A program made the position numbers and the translations under genes. A stretch of 46,721 nucleotides of DNA from assembly GCA_031277715.1 (NCBI GenBank), contig JAITLW010000007.1, positions 1-46,721 on the forward strand. The letters are read 5' to 3'. Positions 26,452 to 34,053 of this stretch are shown here, in pieces. The DNA is from Sphingobacterium sp. (GTDB lineage: Bacteria > Bacteroidota > Bacteroidia > Sphingobacteriales > Sphingobacteriaceae). The notes below the pieces were generated by a model. That model did not search any database and had not been told where the DNA came from. It saw only the letters and a list, made by a program, of their open reading frames with translations. Every line of letters starts with the position of its first letter. Position 1 is the first letter of the stretch.

Positions 26452-27117
26452 CTATTCTAATCCAGCTACGCAGAACACAAATTCTCCCTTGACCGGGTTA
26501 TTTTCGAAATAGGTCTTTAGCTCGACCAGTGTGCCGCGTTGTGTCTCCTCGTAGAGCTTACTGAGTTCACGGGATATAGACGCTTGTCTTTCCTCACCAA
26601 AATAGGAGATAAACTCTTCGATGGTTTTGAGTAGGCGGTGTGGTGATTCATAAAAAATCATCGTTCTTTTTTCCTCAGCAAGTTGTTTCATGCGTGTCTG
26701 TCTGCCTTTTTTGACGGGAAGAAAACCTTCAAAGCAGAACTTGTCATTAGGGAGTCCCGAATTGACCAGTGCAGGTACAAATGCGGTTGCCCCAGGTAGG
26801 CATTGTACAGTGATACCTTCTTTGATGGCTTCACGGACCAGTAAAAAACCCGGATCAGAGATGGCAGGAGTTCCTGCATCTGAAATCAATGCAATCTGTT
26901 GTCCCTCTTTTAAAAAGCGAATAATCTCGGCAACAGCTTTGTGCTCATTGTGTTGATGATGGGCAAAGACTTTTTTGTCTATGCCAAAGTGTTTTAATAA
27001 AGGAGCACTCGTGCGTGTATCTTCCGCAAGAATAAGGTCAGACTCTTTTAGAATGCGTATTGCTCTAAAGGTCATATCCTCTAAGTTGCCGATCGGGGTA
27101 GGGACTAAGTATAGCAT
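26452..27117 (-). CDS. rsmI: 16S rRNA (cytidine(1402)-2'-O)-methyltransferase RsmI
   Basis: Methylates the 2'-hydroxyl of C1402 in the decoding centre of 16S rRNA using S-adenosylmethionine. The 221-residue product has the tetrapyrrole methylase-family motifs YLVPTPIGNLEDMT (N-terminus), ILAEDTRTSAPLLKHF, ISDAGTPAISDPG and LPGATAFVPALVNSGLP. The ATG at 27117 is preferred to a TTG two codons before it. It is divergent from serS. The promoter -7 box ends 3 bases before the ATG, implying a very short or absent leader. Confidence 0.92.
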   Translation of the reverse strand: MLYLVPTPIGNLEDMTFRAIRILKESDLILAEDTRTSAPLLKHFGIDKKVFAHHQHNEHKAVAEIIRFLKEGQQIALISDAGTPAISDPGFLLVREAIKEGITVQCLPGATAFVPALVNSGLPNDKFCFEGFLPVKKGRQTRMKQLAEEKRTMIFYESPHRLLKTIEEFISYFGEERQASISRELSKLYEETQRGTLVELKTYFENNPVKGEFVFCVAGLE

Positions 27118-27120
27118 AGT

Positions 27121-27152
27121 CAAAGGTAAAGATTTTAAGGAAAAGGCTCAAA
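27121..27152 (-). promoter_or_regulatory. rsmI promoter
   Basis: On the minus strand, TTTG (27152-27149), 20 bases, TACCTTTG (27128-27121): a full match to the Bacteroidota consensus. It ends 3 bases before the rsmI ATG. Confidence 0.65.
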
Positions 27153-27161
27153 AAGTAATTT

Positions 27162-27187
27162 TTTGACGGAGAGACTTCTTATCTTTG
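27162..27187 (+). promoter_or_regulatory. serS promoter
   Basis: TTTG (27162-27165) and TATCTTTG (27180-27187) upstream of serS. The -7 element is a perfect match; the 14-base spacer is shorter than usual. Confidence 0.5.
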
Positions 27188-27207
27188 CGACATAAAACTC
27201 AAAATAT

Positions 27208-28479
27208 ATGTTGCAGTTAAATTATATCCGCGAAAACAGGGATACGGTCATCGAAAGATTGGCTGTGAAAAACTTTAAAGATGTAGCTTTGGTTGATGAG
27301 ATCATTAGCTTGGATGAACAACGCCGTCAGATTCAAAGTGAATCCGATGCGATTGCTGCAGAAGCAAATTCCTCCGCTAAGCAAATTGGTGATTTGATGC
27401 GTCAGGGAAAGAAAGAAGAAGCTGAATCCATTAAAGCAAAATCCTCGGGGTATAAAGAGCAAATCAAAGAGTTTACTGAACGCTTGTCCCAAGTGGAGCA
27501 GGAGCTTAACAATAAGATCGTACAGCTGCCTAATCTTCCGCACAGCTCGGTGCCGGTGGGGATAACTCCTGAAGAGAATGAAGTGGTGCTGACGCATGGT
27601 GATATTCCTGATTTGGGAGAGACTAAGCTACCACACTGGGAGTTGTTGACTAAGTATGATATCGTAGACCTAGAGCTTGGTGTAAAAGTGACAGGTGCTG
27701 GTTTTCCAGTGTATAAAGGTAAGGGAGCCCGTTTGCAACGCGCTTTGATCAATTACTTTTTGGATCAGGCAGGTGCAGCAGGGTATACGGAGGTAGAAGT
27801 GCCAATTTTAGTAAATGAAGCTTCTGCTTTCGCAACAGGACAATTACCGGATAAAGAGGGGCAGATGTACCATGTGACAAACGATGACTTTTATTTGATT
27901 CCTACGGCAGAGGTACCGGTAACGAATCTGTACCGCGATGTAATCGTAAAAGAAGAGCAGTTTCCAATCAGACATTGTGCATATACGCCGTGTTTTCGTA
28001 GAGAAGCAGGTTCTTACGGAGCGCATGTGCGCGGCTTGAACCGTTTGCACCAGTTTGATAAAGTTGAAGCCGTTCAGATTGTGCATCCAGAGAAATCATA
28101 TGAGGTTATTGAGGAGATGAGTAACTACATCCAGGGATTGTTGCAGAAATTAGAATTGCCTTACCGCGTGCTTCGTCTTTGCGGTGGGGATATGAGCTTT
28201 ACTGCGGCACTTACCTATGATATGGAGGTTTACAGTGCGGCGCAAGAGCGTTGGTTAGAAGTGTCTTCTGTTTCTAACTTTGAAACTTATCAGTCCAACC
28301 GATTGAAAGTACGTTTTAAAAATGAAGACGGTAAAATGCAACTGGCGCATACGTTGAATGGTTCAGCATTGGCACTTCCGCGTATCGTAGCATCTATTTT
28401 AGAAAATAATCAAACGGATAAGGGGATTAAAATTCCTGCAGTCTTAGTGCCTTACACCGGATTTGAATATATAGATTAA
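27208..28479 (+). CDS. serS: Serine--tRNA ligase
   Basis: Charges tRNA-Ser (and tRNA-Sec where present) with serine. The 423-residue product has the long N-terminal coiled-coil arm that contacts tRNA (about 30-105; rich in Glu/Lys/Gln), then the class II catalytic core with TAEVPVTNLYRD, motif 2 FRREAGSYGAHVRG and motif 3 NGSALALPRIVASILEN. Length fits the family. ATG start 20 bases after the -7 box. It ends in a very strong palindromic hairpin shared with the convergent LutB-like gene. Confidence 0.96.
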   Translation: MLQLNYIRENRDTVIERLAVKNFKDVALVDEIISLDEQRRQIQSESDAIAAEANSSAKQIGDLMRQGKKEEAESIKAKSSGYKEQIKEFTERLSQVEQELNNKIVQLPNLPHSSVPVGITPEENEVVLTHGDIPDLGETKLPHWELLTKYDIVDLELGVKVTGAGFPVYKGKGARLQRALINYFLDQAGAAGYTEVEVPILVNEASAFATGQLPDKEGQMYHVTNDDFYLIPTAEVPVTNLYRDVIVKEEQFPIRHCAYTPCFRREAGSYGAHVRGLNRLHQFDKVEAVQIVHPEKSYEVIEEMSNYIQGLLQKLELPYRVLRLCGGDMSFTAALTYDMEVYSAAQERWLEVSSVSNFETYQSNRLKVRFKNEDGKMQLAHTLNGSALALPRIVASILENNQTDKGIKIPAVLVPYTGFEYID

Positions 28480-28531
28480 AAGCATTCATAAAAAAAGCGA
28501 GCCTAGGCTCGCTTTTTTTATGAATGCTTTT
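28478..28531. terminator. Perfect 26-bp inverted-repeat bidirectional terminator
   Basis: A fully palindromic 54-base segment centred on CCTAGG (28502-28507), each arm containing a 7-base A or T run. It includes the last bases of the serS stop codon and the final codons of the LutB-like gene, so it ends both convergent transcripts. Confidence 0.85.
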
Positions 28532-29903
28532 CTTTATCTTTCCATTGCTGTGCGAATGATTTTTTAGGAAAATCGGGTAACGCACGTTTGTCGCCCCAAG
28601 CTTTCTTGAAAAAATTACGCATGAAGAAGTTTTTGAATTTCCCTCCAAAAAAATCAAGCAGGCGACGCTTCTGAATCATATAGGCAAAGCCTTTCCACAT
28701 ACGTTTTTCGTTTGCAGTAGTGAGGTTTTCTTGGACGGCATCTCTTCTGTTGTGCAAGAGCATATTGTGTATGTCGATACCTACAGGGCATACTTCCGTA
28801 CACTTGCCGCATAGACTGGAGGCATAAGAAAGGTGTTTGAATTCTTTCATGCCATTCAGGTGTGGTGATATTAATGAGCCAATAGGGCCTTGGTAGGTCG
28901 TTTCGTAACTATGACCTCCTATATTTTGATATACAGGACAGACATTCAGACAGGAGCCACAGCGTATACAGTATAGTCCTTGGCGTTGTTCTTTCTTTTC
29001 TAAAAGGTCAGTACGGCCATTGTCCAGGAGAATAACATACATCTCATCGGGACCATCTGTGTCGGTATCCATTCTTGGACCGCTCAATATGCTGTTGTAT
29101 ACAGTCAGATTTTGACCTGTTCCATGTGAAGCAAGTAAAGGCCAGAATAAATCGAGATCCGAAATGCTGGGTATGACCTTCTCTATGCCAACAACGGCAA
29201 TATGTATCTTCGGAAATGTCGTCGTAAGACGGGCATTACCCTCATTCTCCGTGATAGCAATACTACCTGTATCAGAAATCAGGAAATTGGCTCCCGTAAT
29301 TCCGATGTCGGCGCTCGTATAGTGCGACCGTAGTAGTTCACGGGCTTTCATGGTCAGCTGCTCGGCGGTAGCATCTAGAGGGGTGTCAAATTTTTCGTGA
29401 AATAACTTCGCGATATCCGCTAAGCTTAGGTGCATGGCAGGAGTCACAAAGTGATACGGCTTTTGATCGAGCAACTGGATGATGTATTCACCCAGGTCGC
29501 TTTCAATAGTCTCTACGCCTCTTTCCTGGAGGAAGTGATTGAGCTCAATCTCTTCGGTGGCCATGGATTTGGATTTTATTACGGATTTAGCTTTGTGCTT
29601 CTCCATGATTTTCCAGATTTCCTGACGCGCTTCCTCTGCATCGTTGGCCCAGATGACCTTGCCTCCGTTGTGCGTAAAATTGGCCTCGAAATCCAAGAGG
29701 TACTTGTCCAGGTTCTCCATTACGCGCCATTTTATCAGATTTGCTTTAGTTCTGGAATTATTTAAATCCATAAACTTACTTTTTCCTTTTTCAAAAGCCA
29801 CCTCGTATTTGTCAATGTTGTTATTGATAATTTCGCGGTGACGAAGGTCAAAGGATTTTGTCGTGCTGTCTTTTAAAAATTTCTCTGCAACGTTTTGAGC
29901 CAT
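28518..29903 (-). CDS. LutB-like iron-sulfur lactate utilization protein
   Basis: A 461-residue protein of the LutB type, the Fe-S subunit of the LutABC L-lactate oxidation complex. It has a LUD domain (about 70-295; ITGANFLISDTGSIAITENE, GPRMDTDTDGPDEMYV) and two Cys clusters for 4Fe-4S centres: CIRCGSCLNVCPVY (Cys312, 315, 318, 322) and SLCGKCTEVCPVG (Cys365, 368, 372). No lutA or lutC is adjacent, so whether it acts in lactate oxidation here is uncertain. The C-terminal codons fold into the terminator hairpin shared with serS. Confidence 0.88.
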   Translation of the reverse strand: MAQNVAEKFLKDSTTKSFDLRHREIINNNIDKYEVAFEKGKSKFMDLNNSRTKANLIKWRVMENLDKYLLDFEANFTHNGGKVIWANDAEEARQEIWKIMEKHKAKSVIKSKSMATEEIELNHFLQERGVETIESDLGEYIIQLLDQKPYHFVTPAMHLSLADIAKLFHEKFDTPLDATAEQLTMKARELLRSHYTSADIGITGANFLISDTGSIAITENEGNARLTTTFPKIHIAVVGIEKVIPSISDLDLFWPLLASHGTGQNLTVYNSILSGPRMDTDTDGPDEMYVILLDNGRTDLLEKKEQRQGLYCIRCGSCLNVCPVYQNIGGHSYETTYQGPIGSLISPHLNGMKEFKHLSYASSLCGKCTEVCPVGIDIHNMLLHNRRDAVQENLTTANEKRMWKGFAYMIQKRRLLDFFGGKFKNFFMRNFFKKAWGDKRALPDFPKKSFAQQWKDKEKHS

Positions 29904-29990
29904 GTGGTAAAACTACTCTTTTTTTTCTGAAAGTGTATATTTTAATTGACACGATAATGCTCTTTCGTGCCTGTTTTTATAGGTATTAAC

Positions 29991-30023
29991 AAAAACTCCC
30001 GCTGTATTGCAGCGGGAGTTTTT
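29991..30023. terminator. Rho-independent terminator after aspS
   Basis: AAAAACTCCCGCTG (29991-30004) pairs with CAGCGGGAGTTTTT (30010-30023) over a 5-base loop. On the minus strand it follows the aspS stop with a T-run. Confidence 0.85.
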
Positions 30024-30024
30024 G

Positions 30025-31779
30025 TTATGCTTTAATATTTAAGGCAAGACTCAATTCCTCGAGTTGTGCCTGATCTATTTGGGCTGGAGCATCAATCATG
30101 ACATCTCGGCCCGAATTGTTTTTAGGGAACGCTATAAAGTCACGTATTGTTTCTTGTCCACCCAATATAGCGGTAAGACGATCCAAACCGAAAGCTAAAC
30201 CGCCATGTGGAGGAGCTCCGTATTGAAATGCTGTCATCAAGAAGCCAAATTGCTCCTGTGCCTGCTCGGGTGTAAAACCAAGATGTTTGAACATCAGGGC
30301 CTGCGTTTCTTTGTCGTGGATACGGATAGATCCGCCGCCGATTTCGTTACCATTCAGTACCAAGTCGTACGCATTGGCTCTAACTTTACCTGGATCGGTA
30401 TCGAGTAGGTGCATGTCCTCTTTCTTAGGAGAGGTGAATGGGTGGTGCATCGCGTGGAAGCGGCCACTATCTTCGTCCCATTCCAATAAAGGGAAGTCGA
30501 CTACCCATAGTGGAGCAAACTCATCGGGTTTACGTAGGCCCATACGGTTACCCAGTTCCATGCGCAATGCGCTCAGTTGTGCACGTGTTTTATTGGCAGG
30601 TCCGGACAATACCAGAATAAGGTCTCCGGTATTAGCGCCGGTAGCTTCGGCCCATTTTTTCAGATCCTCTTGGTCATAAAATTTATCTACTGAAGATTTG
30701 TACGAGCCATCCGCTTCGCACTTGACATAAACCATGCCCAGCGCACCTACTTGAGGACGTTTTACCCAGTCGATTAGACCATCGATTTCTTTGCGTGTGT
30801 AGCTAGCAGCTCCAGGTACCGCGATACCGACAACAAGTTCTGCGTTATTAAATACCGCAAACTCTTTATGCTGTGCTACGGCATTCAATTCGCCAAACTC
30901 CATTCCGAAACGGATATCCGGTTTGTCATTGCCATATTTGCGCATCGCCTCGTCGAAAGTCATACGTGGGAATGCATCGATATCAATATTGTGAATTGAT
31001 TTTAATAAATGTCTAGTCAGTCCTTCAAATACGTTTAAGATATCTTCTTGTTCAATGAAAGACATTTCGCAGTCGATCTGCGTGAATTCCGGTTGACGGT
31101 CTGCACGAAGGTCTTCGTCCCTAAAGCATTTTACAATCTGGAAATATTTGTCCATACCACCGACCATCAATAGCTGTTTGAAGGTCTGCGGCGATTGTGG
31201 TAGAGCGTAGAATTGTCCAGGGTTCATACGTGAAGGCACCACAAAGTCACGTGCACCTTCAGGTGTAGACTTAATAAGGTATGGTGTCTCTATCTCGCAG
31301 AAGTCAAGGTTGGAAAGGTAGTTTCTGACCGATTGGGTTACCTTATGTCTGAATAATAGACTATTCTTGACCGGATTGCGGCGGATATCAAGATAACGGT
31401 ACTTCATACGGATATCTTCACCACCGTCAGTTTCATCTTCAATAGTGAAAGGAGGGAGCTGTGCTTCGTTCAAAATTGTAAGTTCAGTGACTAGCACTTC
31501 AATTTCTCCAGTAGCAAGATTCGCATTTTTGGACTCGCGCTCGATGACCGTTCCTTTTACTTGAATAACATATTCGCGGCTTAACGACTTTGCCAACTTC
31601 ATTACTTCAGTGGAGGTGCGTACTTCATCAAAAATAAGCTGTGTGATTCCATATCTGTCCCGAAGGTCTACCCAGATCATAAAACCTTTATCCCGGCTCT
31701 TTTGAACCCAACCCGAAAGCGTAATTTCTTTGTTGACATCAGCTACACGTAGCTCGCCACAATTATGACTTCTATACAT
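30025..31779 (-). CDS. aspS: Aspartate--tRNA ligase
   Basis: Charges tRNA-Asp. The 584-residue product has the OB-fold anticodon domain (about 1-105; [20 protein letters not shown]), class II motif 2 [16 protein letters not shown], a bacterial GAD insertion domain (about 290-410), and motif 3 [15 protein letters not shown]. Its length is typical of bacterial AspRS. The ATG at 31779 ([10 protein letters not shown]) is chosen over a start 18 codons upstream because a -7 promoter element lies near 31851 and family members begin MYRTH-like. Whether it discriminates Asp from Asn tRNA cannot be judged here. Confidence 0.95.
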   Translation of the reverse strand: MYRSHNCGELRVADVNKEITLSGWVQKSRDKGFMIWVDLRDRYGITQLIFDEVRTSTEVMKLAKSLSREYVIQVKGTVIERESKNANLATGEIEVLVTELTILNEAQLPPFTIEDETDGGEDIRMKYRYLDIRRNPVKNSLLFRHKVTQSVRNYLSNLDFCEIETPYLIKSTPEGARDFVVPSRMNPGQFYALPQSPQTFKQLLMVGGMDKYFQIVKCFRDEDLRADRQPEFTQIDCEMSFIEQEDILNVFEGLTRHLLKSIHNIDIDAFPRMTFDEAMRKYGNDKPDIRFGMEFGELNAVAQHKEFAVFNNAELVVGIAVPGAASYTRKEIDGLIDWVKRPQVGALGMVYVKCEADGSYKSSVDKFYDQEDLKKWAEATGANTGDLILVLSGPANKTRAQLSALRMELGNRMGLRKPDEFAPLWVVDFPLLEWDEDSGRFHAMHHPFTSPKKEDMHLLDTDPGKVRANAYDLVLNGNEIGGGSIRIHDKETQALMFKHLGFTPEQAQEQFGFLMTAFQYGAPPHGGLAFGLDRLTAILGGQETIRDFIAFPKNNSGRDVMIDAPAQIDQAQLEELSLALNIKA

Positions 31780-31850
31780 TATATAAGGTAAAAACTTAAA
31801 AACTAAAATTATGCCAAGGGTAGCATCTCGCATTACCGATGGCTAATGTG

Positions 31851-31858
31851 CAAAATTA
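31851..31858 (-). promoter_or_regulatory. aspS -7 promoter element TAATTTTG
   Basis: A full match to TAnnTTTG on the minus strand, about 70 bases before the aspS ATG. No clear -33 element was found. Confidence 0.4.
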
Positions 31859-32101
31859 TTGGATTTGCAGGAGAATAACGAATGATGGGCAATTAATAAT
31901 TTCAAGTTTTGGAGCCTACCACTTTGCCCCACAATTTTTGAAAAAATGTCTTTTTCTTGAGATTTTTAAGGATTGGTGTTACTTGTTGTGCTACTGCTGC
32001 TTAGAAAATATTGATTTTTGGATTTTATTGATAATCAGTAATTAGGTGCCTTTTTTAGCGCTCAGCGTACTTTTTTTAGGTGCTTTGTAGATTAAGTTCT
32101 A

Positions 32102-32112
32102 TGTGGAAAACT
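32102..32112. promoter_or_regulatory. DnaA-box-like element TGTGGAAAACT
   Basis: The same 11-mer as at 4043 and 46316; its reverse complement contains TTTTCCACA, which fits the DnaA box TTWTNCACA. It is 7 bases before the first MraZ repeat. Confidence 0.45.
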
Positions 32113-32118
32113 TTTTTG

Positions 32119-32144
32119 TGGGGGATTGTGGGGGATTGTGGGGG
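32119..32144 (+). promoter_or_regulatory. MraZ operator: three TGGGGG repeats at 10-bp spacing
   Basis: TGGGGG occurs at 32119, 32129 and 32139. Known MraZ boxes are three or more TGGGN direct repeats with 5-base spacers, that is a 10-bp period, upstream of mraZ. The last repeat adjoins the -33 TTG, so MraZ binding would block the promoter. Confidence 0.85.
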
Positions 32145-32166
32145 AAAGTGTATACTTTTACATTTG
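32136..32166 (+). promoter_or_regulatory. dcw cluster (mraZ) promoter
   Basis: TTG (32136-32138), 20 bases, TACATTTG (32159-32166): a good Bacteroidota promoter with the start of transcription expected near 32171, about 20 bases before the mraZ ATG. Confidence 0.7.
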
Positions 32167-32192
32167 AAATATAATTTAGCATAATTAGCTCA

Positions 32193-32663
32193 ATGATTCA
32201 GCTCATCGGAGAATTCGAATGTAAGTTGGACGCCAAAGGTAGATTGGTGGTTCCCGCTGCGCTCAAACGGCAATTGCCGGATGTGGAGCAGGAGGGGCTT
32301 ATTGTGAATAGAGGTTTCGATAAGAATCTTGTCATTTATACACGAGAGGAATGGGATAAACAAGCTGCTAAGATTTCAAAGTTGAATACGTTTAATGCGA
32401 AGAACAGAGAGTTTGTCCGTCAGTTTATGCGTGGGGCGACTATTTTGTCTTTGGATTCGGCGGGACGTGTGTTATTGCCGAAGGTGCTTTTGGATTACGC
32501 GAATATTGAGGGGGATGTAGTGTTGGCTTGTCAGTTTGACAAGGTGGAGGTTTGGCCGAAAGCGGTGTATGATGAGAAGATGGATTTGGGAGATGGAGAG
32601 GATTTCTCTGCATTGGCTGAGGAAGTGATGGGTAGTTTAGATTTTGGAGGTTTAGATGGCTAG
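32193..32663 (+). CDS. mraZ: Transcriptional regulator MraZ
   Basis: First gene of the division and cell wall cluster and its likely autorepressor. The 156-residue product has two SpoVT-AbrB-type beta domains (about 5-50, GEFECKLDAKGRLVVPAALK; and about 80-125, GATILSLDSAGRVLLPKVLL). MraZ forms a ring that binds TGGGN repeats, and three such repeats lie just upstream over the -33 element. ATG start. The 3' end overlaps rsmH by 8 bases, indicating coupled translation. Confidence 0.95.
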   Translation: MIQLIGEFECKLDAKGRLVVPAALKRQLPDVEQEGLIVNRGFDKNLVIYTREEWDKQAAKISKLNTFNAKNREFVRQFMRGATILSLDSAGRVLLPKVLLDYANIEGDVVLACQFDKVEVWPKAVYDEKMDLGDGEDFSALAEEVMGSLDFGGLDG

Positions 32664-33570
32664 CGAAGAGATATATCATGTTCCGGTTATGCTCCACGAG
32701 TGTATGGAGGGGTTGGCTATTAAGCCAGACGGCGTGTATGTGGATGTGACTTTTGGAGGTGGCGGGCATTCGCGGGAGATATTGAAGCATCTTGGACCAA
32801 ATGGTCGCTTGATTGCTTTTGATCAGGATCCGGATGCATTGCGTAATAAAATTGATGACGAACGTTTTGTGTTGGTTCATCAAAATTTTAGGTTTTTGAA
32901 AAATTCTCTCCGTTTAGAGGGAATCCGGCAAGTGGACGGTATATTGGCGGATTTGGGCGTTTCATCGCATCAATTTGATGATGCGGAACGTGGCTTTTCA
33001 ATTCGTTTTGATGCTGATTTGGATATGCGGATGGATCAGGTGTCGGATTTGGATGCACGCAAGGTGCTGAATACATATTCGGAGGAAGAGCTGCACCGGA
33101 TTTTTGGGATGTATGGAGAGGTGCAGAATGCAAAGTCCCTGGCAAAAACAATTGTGACGGCACGCTTGACAAAGTCTATCGAGACTGTTGCTGAGCTTAA
33201 AGAGGTTATAAAGAAGATGGTTCCTCGTGGAAAGGAACATAAGTATCATGCGCAGGTTTTTCAAGCTTTGCGTATCGAAGTGAATAAAGAGCTGGAAGCA
33301 TTGCAGGGGTTTTTGTTGCATACGATTTCGGTGTTGAAGCCTGAAGGTAGATTGGTTGTGATGTCTTATCATTCATTGGAAGATAGACTGGTCAAGAATT
33401 TTATGCTTAAAGGTAAGTTTAAGGGCGAGGTGGAGAAGGATTTTTTTGGAAACGAAATCAAGCCGTTTAAGATTGTGACTCGTAAGGCGATTACAGCATC
33501 GGATGTGGAGCTTGCTGAAAATAATAGATCGAGAAGCGCGAAGTTGAGGGTTGCTGAAAAGCTGACCTAG
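32656..33570 (+). CDS. rsmH: 16S rRNA (cytosine(1402)-N4)-methyltransferase RsmH
   Basis: Methylates N4 of C1402 in 16S rRNA; with RsmI, also encoded in this window, it makes the m4Cm nucleotide in the ribosomal P site. The 304-residue product has the S-adenosylmethionine loop VDVTFGGGGHSREIL (about 28-42) and the family motifs ADLGVSSHQFDDAERGFS and VMSYHSLEDRLVKNF. Its ATG lies inside the mraZ 3' end. Also known as mraW. Length is typical. Confidence 0.96.
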   Translation: MASEEIYHVPVMLHECMEGLAIKPDGVYVDVTFGGGGHSREILKHLGPNGRLIAFDQDPDALRNKIDDERFVLVHQNFRFLKNSLRLEGIRQVDGILADLGVSSHQFDDAERGFSIRFDADLDMRMDQVSDLDARKVLNTYSEEELHRIFGMYGEVQNAKSLAKTIVTARLTKSIETVAELKEVIKKMVPRGKEHKYHAQVFQALRIEVNKELEALQGFLLHTISVLKPEGRLVVMSYHSLEDRLVKNFMLKGKFKGEVEKDFFGNEIKPFKIVTRKAITASDVELAENNRSRSAKLRVAEKLT

Positions 33571-33625
33571 AGGAGGGTGGAAATAATGACGTTTGACGGA
33601 AGTCGGATGTATAAAATAAATAAGG

Positions 33626-34036
33626 ATGTCTAGAAAAAACACGATACGTAATCAGGAGTTGAGTGAAGATGTTCAAGAGGAAATGTCTGATGCGGTAGAG
33701 GAAAAAGTAGAGGAGACGCAGGATTTTATCCGCACAATTTTCTCTCCGGGTAGAATTTCTACCTACTTGGTTACAAAGAATTTGCCCTTTGTTGCTTTCT
33801 TGGTTTTATTGACATTAATATATATATCAAATCGGCATCTGGCCGAGCGTACAGTGCGGCAGATTGATCGGTTGGGTAAAGAAGTGAAAGAATTGAGTTG
33901 GGATTATAAGTCACTGTCTGCGGAGTTGATGAAGTTGACAACACAGACGGAGATTGCAAAGAGGGCGGATACCTTAGGTTTGAAGGAGCGTACGGAACCG
34001 CCTATAAAACTAGAAGTTTTAAAAGAAAAAAGATAG
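33626..34036 (+). CDS. FtsL-like cell division protein
   Basis: A small bitopic membrane protein in the position of ftsL, where FtsL with FtsB bridges the divisome to the FtsWI synthase. The 136-residue product has a charged cytoplasmic tail (1-50), one membrane helix (about 52-68) and a short periplasmic coiled coil (about 72-110; HLAERTVRQIDRLGKEVKEL). FtsL sequences are poorly conserved; the call rests on topology and its place between rsmH and the division PBP. ATG at 33626 with AGG just upstream. Confidence 0.82.
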   Translation: MSRKNTIRNQELSEDVQEEMSDAVEEKVEETQDFIRTIFSPGRISTYLVTKNLPFVAFLVLLTLIYISNRHLAERTVRQIDRLGKEVKELSWDYKSLSAELMKLTTQTEIAKRADTLGLKERTEPPIKLEVLKEKR

Positions 34037-34053
34037 GATAACGCTTAGGTAAC

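Larger units (their letters stand above)
31780..32192. other. Divergent regulatory region of aspS and the dcw cluster
   Basis: About 410 bases without a credible gene; a 68-codon open frame (31839-32045) has no recognisable product. The region holds an aspS -7 element on the minus strand (TAATTTTG, 31858-31851), the DnaA-box-like word at 32102, the MraZ repeats and the mraZ promoter. These are listed separately. Confidence 0.6.

Noticed and set aside
31839..32045. 68-codon open frame upstream of mraZ
   Set aside because: Low-complexity hydrophobic and Cys-rich translation, no recognisable start signal, and it overlaps the aspS/dcw regulatory region.
32440..33676. Long minus-strand open frames across mraZ, rsmH and ftsL-like genes
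   Set aside because: They are antisense shadows of conserved genes; their translations are rich in His, Asn and Pro and match no family.
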